Origin: Septoria linicola
Lineage: Eukaryota; Ascomycota; Dothideomycetes; Mycosphaerellales; Mycosphaerellaceae
Direction of reading: 5' to 3'
Length of the DNA: 64,000 nucleotides
NCBI GenBank assembly: GCA_024114885.1
Contig: CP099421.1
Span: 248,001-312,000 of the forward strand
Position numbers and translations under genes: made by a program. The notes beneath the pieces are model-generated. The model saw only the letters and a list, made by a program, of their open reading frames with translations, did no database searches and was not told the DNA's origin. Below, piece by piece: positions 10,401-21,502 of this stretch. How positions within the stretch are numbered: the first letter of the stretch is position 1; every line of letters begins with the position of its first letter.

Positions 10401-12105
10401 AAGGAAGCGTGCCATTGCCATTAGTGTGTTCGTCGCGCGGTTTCTGAAACTTGCCAGCGATAAACCCATCCGGTGTCATGACACACGAGCTTATGGGTGT
10501 GGAGACATTGACTTTTTGTCAACAAGAGTCGAGGCGCACGAGTGCAGCATTTGACAGACGCCGTCAAGCGGGCTGAGTCAATCTTGCCGTCGATCTGGGT
10601 TGCCAAACTAAAGCGCACGTGCATCATGGTCGCATGTGTTCAGTCTCTGATATATGTTGCTCTGGCCTGCATCTGCGAAGGCACACGTCGATTTCGATGC
10701 CGGCGGATTGAGCGAGAAGGGTACAAGCTGGATGCGGATCAGCTTGAGACCATACTGCACGTCGAGTGTTCGAATTCCATGCGAACCATTAGTTGCTCTT
10801 GCAGCGCTTTGGAGTAAGCCGTGCTCAAGCTGACCCTGCCAGTATTGGTGCGGCCCGCCTGGTCCATAAAGTTGGTCGTTGGAATGCTTGTGTCGGCACT
10901 GCGTCCCCGAAGAGGCGGTTCTGCTGGACTCTCTTCGGCTCTTACGCAGGCTCGTGTTCTGGACTTTATTGCTGCTGCCTCCGCATATGTGCCGCCAGCA
11001 TGATGCTGCAACAAAAGCGATCGTGATCCATTGCTGGAAATTGACAGTGCGGCTATGATCAATCGATGTGTCCTCGAATGATGGGTGGCAGCCAGTGCTT
11101 GTCAATAAGCAGTAGCGGATCGAGACGTGCAAAGTGCTTCCGCGGACTCGTGGCTGCTGACCGGCGAAGTATGTTCGATGCACTCACAGACCAGAGGAGG
11201 TGGCGGCGTCCAAGGCGACCACGATCTTGTCGGTTATCTGGCATCTCGACCGACCAGCTGCGTCTGTAGTAATGCGACCAGGTCGCCTACGACTTAGACG
11301 CCCGTTCTAGTCACCTAAGAGCCCTGGCCACCAACAAAGATCTCGAGAGATGTTATTTATCTCCGAGCGGACGATGCAACATGCTAGTCTTATGCACGTC
11401 AAGATCGTGCATGTTCCATCCGCAGACGGGTCGCTCTTCCGGCAGTCAATCGTGCTCCGAAGGCTACGGTCCGAGCTGCGATAGCTGCCAGAGTAGCAGG
11501 TGAGTACACTACTCGTGCACTGCTATACGCGGAAACTGTAGGAGGTAGACCATTTCTGGAAAGCACTTGGACATATCCCAGCCCGCATCGCAGCGTTCAA
11601 ATCAGGATGTGAGAGCGTGAATACCGCAGGGCGATGATGCACGCTCAATACTCGACCTCCACCGAGAGACAATTCGCCGAGGTCTAGGCACTTGCTGTCG
11701 TGAGAGTCTGTGTCATCAATCTGGTGGATAGATGCGACACTTCACATGCGTGTCCACGGCTCAAGAAAAGTATCCTGGGAACATAGCCGAGATGTCTACC
11801 ATCGCGCAGCGGTCTCGGCGTCGGCGATGTGCAGTCTCCGCCATGCATGGCTTTTTGTTTGACCCCACTACCAGCCTGTATTAGCAGTAAATAACACTAT
11901 GGCGTGCCATTGCCATTTCAAAGCATTTGTAGACGGGCTCCATTCGCCATCATACTTTCCCCCTCCTCGCGACGCATGACATTGTTGCTGGGATAATAGC
12001 AGTCGACCAGGTCCATCGGAATTATAAGCTTTGAGGAACCAGCTCTCACTTCCATAACACTCCACGAACTCGTCTGTACTCATCGCCGAAGTGAGATAAC
12101 ACAAC
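7433..12105. promoter_or_regulatory. Large gene-free divergent region upstream of the C2H2 gene and RIB3
   Basis: At 4.67 kb this is the longest stretch without a recognisable gene in the window. Frames of 80-190 codons occur on both strands (for example minus-strand 8143-7697 and 11183-10608), but their composition is unlike the real genes here and I see no domain, signal peptide or consistent splicing. TATA-like sites occur, for example TATAAAC near 8847. The region probably contains the long 5' UTR and promoter of the C2H2 gene and the RIB3 promoter; an unrecognised non-coding RNA cannot be excluded. Confidence 0.35.
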
Positions 12106-12840
12106 ATGGCGGAAGTAAATGGCGATGTCAGCTTTGATACCATTCCAGATGCTGTAGAGGCGTTCGGTAAGCAGAAGCAGCGCGAAAGCATGATTGAATG
12201 CTAATGCTGGCCAGCGAGCGGGGAGTTCATACTGGTCATGGACTCCACAGACCGCGAGAATGAAGGAGACCTGATCATCGCCGCGCAAGACCTCACTCCT
12301 GCAAAGGCCGCCTTCATAATCCGCTACTCTTCTGGCTATCTCTGCGCACCGATCATTCCAGCCTTAGCAGCACGATTGGAGCTACCTCAAATGGTGACTC
12401 ACAACTCCGATCCAAACCGCACAGCATACACAATCACCATAGACGCTGCCGAGGGTGTCACAACGGGCATCAGTGCACAAGATCGTAGCCTGACATGCCA
12501 GAAACTGGCAGATCCCGCAGTGCAGAAGGATTGGTTCAGGCGGCCAGGTCATATTGTGCCGCTGCAGGCACGCGAGGGTGGTGTGAGGGTACGCGCAGGA
12601 CATACAGAGGCTGCTGTTGACTTCTGCAAGTTGGCGGGCAAGGAGCCGGTGGCTGTGATTGCGGAAATGGTCGAGGATGGAGAGGATGTCCTGGGCAAGG
12701 CGGAGATGTCGGGTGGTTTCGGCATGATGAGGAGGGACGGATGTCTTGCTTTTGCGAGAAGACATGGTTTGAAGGTGGTGACAATTGAGGATTTGATCAA
12801 ACATCTCGAGGGTGTAGAGGCAAAACAGCTCAAGCAATGA
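12106..12840 (+). CDS. RIB3: 3,4-dihydroxy-2-butanone 4-phosphate synthase (riboflavin biosynthesis)
   Basis: There are two exons, 12106-12166 and 12215-12840, with a 48-nt intron. The product is 228 aa, close to the 205-230 aa of monofunctional fungal enzymes. It converts ribulose 5-phosphate to formate and 3,4-dihydroxy-2-butanone 4-phosphate, the four-carbon donor for the xylene ring of riboflavin. Signature blocks are present: the acidic loop DRENEGDLIIAAQ (about 33-45), HNSDPNRTAYTITIDA (about 83-98), GVTTGISAQDRS (about 101-112), and RPGHIVPLQAREGG (about 130-143), which includes the metal/phosphate-binding His133; GHTEAAVDF follows. No GTP cyclohydrolase II domain is fused, unlike many bacterial RibBA proteins. 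The N-terminal exon supplies about 20 residues. It is probably cytosolic. Its 3' end converges on the ankyrin gene. Confidence 0.95.
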
Positions 12841-13650
12841 TGTACAACAAATCGAAGTGCCTGCACATTGCGATGTACGGTACATGTATGAGAGGCCGCA
12901 ACTTCCGCTACGTGATTATGCTTTGGGGCGTGGTACGAGGCAAAGCACGAGATGCTTCAAGCATGGTGCAGGAAAGAGCGAGCCATCGGATATCTTTCAT
13001 GCCATTGCTGCCGCGATATGCACGACCTCGCTTATTGCATGTCGCTACAGTCATGAGAAGAACTCGGTGAAGTCGTGCAATGTCGTCGAGCACGTTGCTG
13101 TCTGCTATATCGCTGTTTTTGTGTTCGAGGTTGTCACAATGTTAAAGCTGACTGCTACACTCACAGTCTGTCGTAGGCTTTCTCAAAAAGGGCCAATTTA
13201 TGAATTTAGCTAATTCGCATATACCTCCCTCACGATAGCCACTCATGATTTCGGCCAGTGAAACAGCGCATGCTTTGTCCAATGTCCATTTCCAGCCGAC
13301 CTATCGCTTCAGAAAAGTCGAAAACATGGACGTCGTCGTCGCCACCAGTTTATTTAGCTAACCCTAAGCCTCGCTGAGCGTGCCAAGGCAGGCAGGCAGG
13401 GCACTTGAAGTCGCGTACTCGGAATAAGCAGTAATTGCATCGATGTAAACGTCGAATGGCATCGAGATGGTGCACAGTGATGTGGGCAGACGACTACATG
13501 CAGGCAAAATGCTTAAAGCTAGCATTATATTGTGATTGAGCTCATCTACGTAGCGAGACGCCGATTCGGCCTCAGCGCGAATGTACAAAGCCGTAAAACT
13601 ACTGTCCCAGCAGAAACATGGCAAAAGCCAGAAACAGCCCAGCTCAGAGC
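12841..13650. other. Convergent spacer between RIB3 and the ankyrin gene
   Basis: This is 810 bp of 3' flank for both genes. Open frames up to 130 codons overlap the ankyrin gene antisense and look like shadows. Nothing else is seen. Confidence 0.4.
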
Positions 13651-16600
13651 TCAATTCTCCTCGTCACCATCCTCGCCCTCCTCAAAATGCACAGTGGTGG
13701 ATGGCAACCACATCTGTACCTCATCCGCAATGTCCTCCTCCATAGTAGTATCCTGGTCGCCACGATCGTTGAGGATGATCGCACGGCGGGAACCAGCCTT
13801 GTTCGCAGCAAGTCGCTTGGCGACCTCGTTTGCTTCGTTCAATGTGACAAGTCGTCGCTTCGCCAGACCTTGTTCTTCGAGCTTCGACTTCGTGGCCTTC
13901 AGCAAGTCCCAAACCTTCTCCTGAGATGTACGGCGGTCCTTGTCGACCTCTTGGAAAAAGTCCTTCGGATCTCTGGAGGCAAGATCGTTGGCCCATCCCT
14001 GAGGCCAGCCATGCTTTCGAGTCTTGCGATCCGAGAATCCATACTGGTCTGGCAGTGGCGGAGCACTGTTACAAATTGAAGCAATGGAGCGGTCTTCCGC
14101 AATCTCATACGGCGTGAGACCTGTAGCGTTCTCTCGCAAAGCAAGTGTGGGGTCGCGTGCGATTATCGTCTGGGCGACAATCTCGTTGCTCTGTCTGACG
14201 GCCACATGAAGAGGTGTGTTCCCTTCACCGTTGACAAAATTGAGCTCTTCACCCTCGCTCCAGTCCAGTACCAGCTGCAAGACCTCATTTCCATGCTTGG
14301 TGTAAGCATTGTGCTCGATGACCTGCTGTATCCACTGAGCAGTTGGGGTCAACGAGCCAGGATGCTTTGAGCTTCGCTCTGTGAATAGGTTGCGCAGAAG
14401 ACGCTTGTCGATGAGTTCAAGCATACTGCGCAGCCTAGCAACAGCCTTTTTGCTCGTAACAGCAAGACGCAGCGCATTGTGGACGATATTTTCGCCCACC
14501 TTTGTTCGGACAGTCTGGTCAGCTCCAGCCTTGATGAGCATCTTTGCACATTCTTCACGATAGAAACGGAAGCAGATTGCCAGAGGCGTGATGCCTTCTC
14601 TTGACCTGTGATCGATTGAATCTGGGAATGTCTTGGTGAGGAATTTGAGAACGGCGAACGTCTCCGGCGTCGGCTTCGCCATGAGACAGCAGTGAATCGC
14701 CAGATTGCCACGAGCGGTAAGGAACTTCCTGAGAGTCGCTTCGAAGCCGCCTTTGCCATTTGTCAAGGCCTTGACGCGTTTGTCGTCCTTGTTGGCTCTA
14801 GCAAATTCTTGATAGCTCCTCAGAGGTGCGTCGGACAGGAACCACTCGATTGTCTCCAGCGAGTTCGCGTGGCAAGCTTCTAGGAAAGGTGGTCGATTGT
14901 TCTCCGTAGGCTGATAGATTTGCTCGCGGCCACGATCCGCCCAGTCTTTGCGCTTCTTACCATAGACCGACAAGCCCTGGTAGTATTTCGGCTTCTCCGC
15001 AATGTCGACACCAGACTTGCGGACGAGTTGGTCCAGGGGAATACCAGCGCCGGTCTGCTTGATAATTTCAGCGACCAGATGTGGCTGGTCAAGCTTGATC
15101 GCTTCCAGGAAGTCGGCATCATCAATGGTGAAGTAGCGCTTGGCGCCATCATCATCGTCTTCAACTTCAGATCGGGTATACTGTTGTCCGAGAGACAAGA
15201 TGAAAGCCAGCAAATCGTGGTCATCATTGTGCAATGCGAATTGGATCAGATTGCGAGGCGGCCCGATGATCTTTCGCTTTTCCTCAGATATGGTATTGCT
15301 GGCAGCCTTCAATGAGCCAGTGTTTGTGCGCTTGCCAGCCATTGTGTGCTGACGTCTTGGACCGAAGTAGCTTAGACCGTCACCATTCTGCGGAGAAGAA
15401 CGAAGCGGGCCACCTAGGATGAAGCAGAAGGTTAGCACATGTCACATCGCGCGGGTGCTCCAGGATCAATGTAGAGACGTGTCAAATAACAGTGACTTAC
15501 CCATGAAGTCCTCCACCGGAGCATTCCAACGAAGCATGGCGAGCGGCTTCACTCGGCTTTTGACTTGCGTTGACACCTCGCCAACGTTCTCGACTGTGAA
15601 CTCCTCATCCACAAGCTCCGAGTAGAGAGGCACTTCTGAATCATCGTCGTCAAGATCGTCATCGCTGTCATACTCGTCGTCAACACCACCGTTCACACCA
15701 TAGCGCCGCTTCTTCGGCGCGTCTGGTGGCTGGTACTGGGCTTTGGCGATCTCCATGATAGCAGAAGCAAGCTCGAGATGGCCAGAAAGAACCGCGATGT
15801 GAAAAGGTGAAAGACCATGCTGGTCCTGTGTAGCCACTCTGAGAGGAGGCTGATCGACATCGTCTTCATTCTTCCACTGCGTCAAGGTGAGCTGCTTGAC
15901 AGCTGGAATATCGCCAGACCAGGAGGATTCGAAAAGTCTCATGTACCTAGCATGAGTCTCGTCCGTCAGGTCCGATACCCTGAAAGTGTAGGCCACTTCG
16001 AATGGCTTTGGCTTGTCAAGAGTGTAACGATGGTGACGGTAGCGGTTGTCACGATCCTCAGGCTTCTCAAAGTCTGGGTACAGTTGTTGGAATGTCTTTG
16101 CGCTACGCTGCAAAAGCACGGCTTCGAGCTCTTCGTAGCGCTTGACCATATCTGAAATGGCAGCTTGCTTTTCCGGAATGCCTGTCTTGTCCACGGGCTT
16201 GCTTGTGGCTTTGGTCCATTCCTTAAGCTCCCGCTCATACTGAGTCTTTGCCTCGGCGACCTGTTTATTGGCAGACCACAACCGATACGAACCCTGGGCG
16301 AGGTCCGACAGGTAATCGGCATCATCTTTCATTGGGAGAGGCTTTTCTGGTACCTCACTCTCGTCGGGCTTCCATTCCTTGAGGTCGTCAAGCTTGGATC
16401 GTACCTTATCCAGAAGAGACTCTCCCTTAGAATAGCGCCTCGTGTACTCATCGTGAACCACGCTCCACCCGCTGGGCGTAAGCGTATTCACGTCAACCTC
16501 ATGTTTCTCAACAAGCGTTTGGGCAAGTTCTGGCAGACCGGACTGCACAGCACTGATGACAGGCTGCTGCACCTGCTTCTGAAATTGTTGCTTGTTATGT

Positions 16601-19334
16601 GCTGAGTCTGTTGGAAGCCAAAGGCTCAGTATGTGCTCATTGACTGAGTGAACAGCAGCTTACCTGAGGAGGCCTCATGCTTGGTCTGGATAGCCTTCAT
16701 GTAGGCAGCAAAGTCGATCTCGGGACGGGCTTTGTTTCCCAATAGCAGTAAAGCAGTGAGACTATCCTTGGCTACGATCGCTCGCATGAGTGGGGAGGCA
16801 ATGTCAGGGCGCCAATGCGAGCCAGAAATCGACAGGTGGTTCATGGCTCTCGCTGCGCCTGTTTGATCTGCGTCAAGCAGCGTCTGGAGCATGTCTGGCT
16901 GTTCTGCAATGCAGTACTGCAGAGTGGTGTTCTGATGCATATCGCTTTGTGCAATTGTAGCACCCAGCTCGATCAGCGTCTTCGACATGGTCTCTGCCTC
17001 CGGCAGAGGCAGCTGCAGGGCCAATACTAGCGTCAAGATTGCCCCTCTTGCAGACTTGTCGTAGTCGTTGAAAATCTTGATGGGAAGCAGGATGTCAGCG
17101 CCGAATTCTGTTACGAGGCAGCGCACGACATCAACGTTTCCTTTGACGATCGCTAGGTGCAAAGGAGAGACAGCAGCGTCCCAGGCCACTACATTCACGT
17201 CATAGACGTCTGGCTCATCATCATTCTCTTCGGAGCCTTCAGTCAGCACGTCTTTCTGGTCGCCAGTGGTCACAGACTTGATGTTGACGATTGAGTTCTC
17301 TGTCGTAGCGTCCATGTTGTCGTCTTCGTCGTCGTCGACCATGTCAATATCAGAATCATGCTCATCGCCTGCTGTAGCCTTCTCTGAAAGACTTGCATCT
17401 GCCATGGCCACATCGAGTCGGCCAGCAGCACGAGCCTTTCGCTTGGCATCGAGCTTTGCTTCCTCTGCCTCCTCGTTGGCCTCGCTCTTCCGCAACAGGG
17501 CTGAGACGATCTCAACGCTACCACGAATAGCCGCGAGATGAAGTGCTGTCTTGCCATCGGCCAGTCGAGCGACGACTCGTGAGCCGTGGGAAATAAGGAG
17601 CTCGACAACCTCGAGAGTAGAGTTTACTACTGCCAGGTGCAGAGGAGTGCGTCCCGTCCAGTCCCTCGTATTTGGGTCGTTGCCCTCTTGCTCAAGCCAG
17701 CTCTCAACAAAGTCTTTGTCGCCATCAACGATAGCCCTGCAAAGCTGCTCCGTATTACCGACGTAGGCCATATCAGTCCAGCCATCAGCGTCGATTGGAT
17801 TGAAGGAGCCGATCATCTGCCGTCCAGGGTTATCGATCAAGAATCTACCTCTGATGTCGCCCGACACGTAGATTTTGCTCTCCTCTTCCGCCAACTCCTC
17901 TTCCTCTTCTGTGCCCGGCACGGGACAATAGCCACAACAATCTCCAAAGACGTCTTCGGCACGACCGAAGAACGCGGGATGACGGTGGAGATTGATTTCT
18001 GCGCGATCCTTGGGTTTGTTCCATTCTGAGTTGAGGAGCAGGTCCTTGGTGAACAAGAGCTTCTCGATCTTGCGAGCGTGGAACTTTGGGCCGTACGAAA
18101 TTGTAAAGCTATGGTAATTGGACACTTCATTGGAGTCCACCCATTCTGCAACCTCATCCTCGTGGTCGTCCTTGATGTTACCCCAGATCTGATGGCGCCT
18201 CTGGTTGTAGCGATTGATCGCAGGACGTCCTCGCTCGGCACGGCGTTGATCCAGGTAGTTGTCCCTGTCTTGGCTCTTCGGAAGCTTCTCCAGAATCAGC
18301 AGGCGAGCTAGGCCCTCGGTGCGGCCAAAGGAGCGCTCGAAGATGGTGGGATCAATACGAGAGCGGTCGAGATTGGGCCAGAAGATCTCGAAGCCTCTCT
18401 TCGCGTATTTTGACAAGCGATTCTCGTACGAGGGACTTCGACGCGCAAGATCGACCGAATTGATCTGCGTCACGAAGGCCGCAATGGCGCGTGGACTGGC
18501 GTAGACTTGCTTCCCATCGTAGGCGGCACAACTGCAGTCAACATCAAAGCCAGTAAGGATTTCTGAAACTGACTTGTAGATGCGCAGCACGATTTGTACA
18601 TGACGCGTTGGATATCTGCGTGGATCAGCTTGCAGTATGGTGTAGACCATCATAGCATGGACTTACTGGCTGACAATAGTGATAGCATTCTTGGTGCGAA
18701 CAGTCGTGGTCTCTGTGAGAATCGCATCGCGAATGCTCTGTTCGATTTCTCTGATCTTCTCCATGGCTTGATCCTCCGTAAGATCATACAGGAATAGGTC
18801 CACATCTGAGGCCGGCGCCAACTGTTCGTGATAGTATTCCCGCAAAGCTCTCTTCGAGCCGCTGTGCTTCTCAGGCACCGCAAGGAGCGGAGTCACAACG
18901 GCTGATCCGGCAACAACCACGTTGTCCCACTTCAGATCAACGAGAGACGACTCGGAGAAAACGTTGAAGTTGGTCCGGAAATCTCGGAGAGACTGAACGA
19001 TTGCTGGGCTGCCATTGGCTCTGCGCTCTTCCTGCTTCAACGGCATGATGTACGAGTCTTGTTGCTTCTGGTCTTCCTTGCTAGGGTCTCGAGCACGGAT
19101 GTTGAGACTCTTCTCGAGGCCGACAAAAATAGGGACTACGCTCGGGGTGGCGATAGCTGGGTGGTCTGGGTGCTGGGCGAATAACTTACGCATCTCGGAA
19201 TCATACTGCTGGTATGGCTGGACGAGCTCCAGCATCGGCTTTGTCTTGTGGGTGTCCAGAAACTCGATGAAACGATCATGCTTGACCGGAAGCTCAGGAA
19301 GGTCGATTTCAAGTGGTTCTGATTGTCCTGCCAT
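13651..19334 (-). CDS. Very large ankyrin-repeat protein with nucleotidyltransferase-like N-terminus
   Basis: There are four exons, 19334-18667, 18615-16664, 16607-15501 and 15413-13651; introns of 51, 56 and 87 nt all keep frame. The product is 1829 aa. Residues 137-250 carry spaced motifs resembling a polymerase-beta-type nucleotidyltransferase: VVAGSAVV (Gly143-Ser144), SDVDLFLYDL (Asp177, Asp179), and across the first intron LTGFDVDCSCAAYDG (Asp247/Asp249). Ankyrin repeats follow in several blocks, for example TPLHLAVVNSTLEVVELLI and TALHLAAIRGSVEIVSALL in exon 2, PLRVATQDQHGLSPFHIAVL in exon 3, and NTPLHVAVRQSNEIVAQ in exon 4. Acidic linkers rich in Asp/Glu separate them (for example about residues 650-690). 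The C-terminus has a charged helical tail. No membrane segment is seen. Ankyrin content is certain, and the catalytic fold is my inference. Function is unknown. Confidence 0.88.
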
Positions 19335-20155
19335 ATTGTTGGATCTGTCGTCAATGCTGAGAGTGTAAAGTGTGAGATGATGGGCTGAAAGTGTGAAAGA
19401 GAACTTGTTGAGAGCGCGTGGAATGTGTACTGCCCGTTCACAAACGCATCTTTTATGTGCTGTCAGTATTGCAATGTACGAGACCGATACCAGTCTTCAG
19501 TGTGCTGTTGTCCAATGATTTCGGCTGTGCTGCCTGGAGGATCGCACGCCAAGGCAGTCAGTGGCGTGCTCGCGGTTGTGGTCAGCTACGAAACCTCGAA
19601 GTACGGCGAAATGCGCGAATGACTCGACTGCTGTGATCGTCGAGCGCTATCACCGCTATTGCAATGTGATTGTTGATGTTCAGTGGAGGGAGAAGGCGAC
19701 GCGTTCAAAGTTACCGCGATCAAGCGGAGCTCGGTTCGTTGGGCTTGGCAGGAGCGCGCCTCCAAGTTCGCAAGTTCGCAGTTCGCAGACTGTCAGTCCG
19801 TCAAGACATCATCGTGTTTCCATCATTTGAGTCAATCTCCGAGTAACTGGAAGGTATGAGACCTAGAGATGATTGAATCACGAATTCGGAGCTATCAGCT
19901 GGCACATCGGGTAATCTATCGCCTGGCAGATTTGACGCTAATGTTGATGTCAGGCTCTGTGTTTCGTGAAGACGTAAGATGACTACGTGATGCCAGTAGT
20001 GAGAGAGTTTGCTCGGACAGGTATGCAAGCATTACACGCATTAGCATGCGGATATCGAGGAGCATCGGAAGAGCCCTGCTCGTTGGACAGACTCCCCTCG
20101 ACCATACTGTTTTCATCGGACTGCCTGCAGGTGCAAGATCGTTGCTCTCTGAGCA
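19335..20155. promoter_or_regulatory. Upstream region of the ankyrin gene
   Basis: This 821-bp region lies upstream of the ankyrin gene and downstream of the small secreted protein gene. A short GTTCGCA tandem occurs near 19766-19787. No gene is recognised. Confidence 0.35.
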
Positions 20156-20682
20156 TCATATCTCCTCTTTCTGTACGACGACCCGATTCGATCCATGCTT
20201 CCTCTCAAAAGCCCTTTCTACCTCCAAGAGTTGACGATCAAGCTCCAGTGCTTCCTTACGCTCGCGCTCAGCAGCTTCAAGCCGAGCCTTTATGTCGGCT
20301 TCCTGCTTGCCCGTCAGTAGCCAAGATCTAAACGTGATGTCGAGCCTACCGATATGTTCCTTGGCTGCGGCGAAATGTACTTTAATGATCGGTATTCGCC
20401 AGGATGACAGTATCCAGACCACTTCATCGTGCCGGTGTGATGCTGACAGCTCTGGTCAGAGTACAGTTCGACGCGATCGCCGCCTTTGTCGTTGGTGTCT
20501 TGCATTCCGGATAGCTGGAAAGAGGACGCTGATAGAGGAGCGAGGGAGAAGCATTCTTCAGGTTCAAGGGCTTGATCTTTGTCCACAGTGATTTCAGTGC
20601 AAGCATCATTCAGCCAAGCTGTGAAGGAAGCTGCTTTGATTCTGACGATGACAACGAGGACAAGCACTACAAGTCGGACCAT
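20156..20682 (-). CDS. Small secreted cysteine-containing protein with charged helical tail
   Basis: There are two exons, 20682-20350 and 20302-20156. The 47-nt intron has a TACTGAC branch-like site and is phase 0 on both sides. The product is 159 aa. Residues 1-18 are a hydrophobic signal peptide (MVRLVVLVLVVIVRIKAA). The mature part has four cysteines (28, 44, 79, 92), suiting two disulphides, and a YSDQSCQHHTGTMKWSGYC segment. The second exon encodes a different kind of sequence: about 48 residues rich in Glu, Arg and Lys predicted to be helical (starting EADIKARLEAAERERKEAL). Size, secretion signal and Cys content are those of candidate effectors or surface proteins, but I recognise no family. 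It is divergent from the next gene. The alternative is that the intron is not spliced, giving a 122-aa product. Confidence 0.65.
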
Positions 20683-21502
20683 GGTGAACGGCAGTCAACG
20701 TAGCCAAATGCGTGCTTCAAGAATATCTCTACCATTGCTGCCTGCAGAGCTGGGCATGATCGCTGAGCTCGAAACAAGATGACGTACATCCTTCGATCGA
20801 AGCAGGTGAACTTTTTGTATCCTGAAATGGAAAGAATCGCTCGATAGTTGAGGCCAAGAATCTTCACTGTGTTCGACGAAGCAATCCGAGAGTAAATCTG
20901 TACAACGTGCTAGTGGTGATCCTGGTCTGCGTCTTGTGCTACAAGCTTATAGTGGACAGACAGGAGAGAAACATGCCAGTATAATGCACGCAGGCTATCA
21001 TTGAGCACAGCTGCGCTTTTTGCCAGGCATTCAGCGTGGAACGAGTTCCAGGACTTGTAGAGACTAAATGGAGACTAGTAGAGAAACAGTGAAAACGCTA
21101 GGACCGTTGCTGACCAAATAATCCTTGTCCCCGTCACCCGATGCCGACCACAATCACATGCATGACTGCGCACATGCATTGTGCTCTACTACTCATCAGG
21201 TGCTCACTTCTGCACAAGACTTGGACCGATTGCGCGTGACTTTGTAAGCAGCCATTGAGCAAGTCCCATTGAGAAAGCTGTGAACAGGAAGTGACAAACA
21301 GCAACAATCGAAGCCTTCCGACTGCCTGCCTGCAACTGCTCTTCCCACCCCACTACGAGAACCACAAACACGATCGACTTCGACACGCGGTGAAATTTGC
21401 ACCTGAATCAGCATCTACAACGGCGTATCCTAGCATCTGAAATCGACACAAGTGAATAAGACACCGAGTGACTGAGCAGAAATTCTGAGGCAGACGCGGT
21501 GA
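20683..21502. promoter_or_regulatory. Divergent promoter region
   Basis: This is 820 bp between the small secreted protein gene (minus) and the F-box-like gene (plus). No convincing gene is seen in either strand. The repeated ACATGCA/CATGCATG-like words at 21156-21180 are the only local pattern noticed. Confidence 0.35.

Noticed and set aside
10765..10785. GTTCGAATTCC, similar to a tRNA B-box
   Set aside because: No A-box at the right distance upstream and no cloverleaf pairing.
10608..11183. 191-codon minus-strand frame in the large gene-free region
   Set aside because: Overlapping frames on the same strand are equally open, and no domain, signal peptide or splice support was found.
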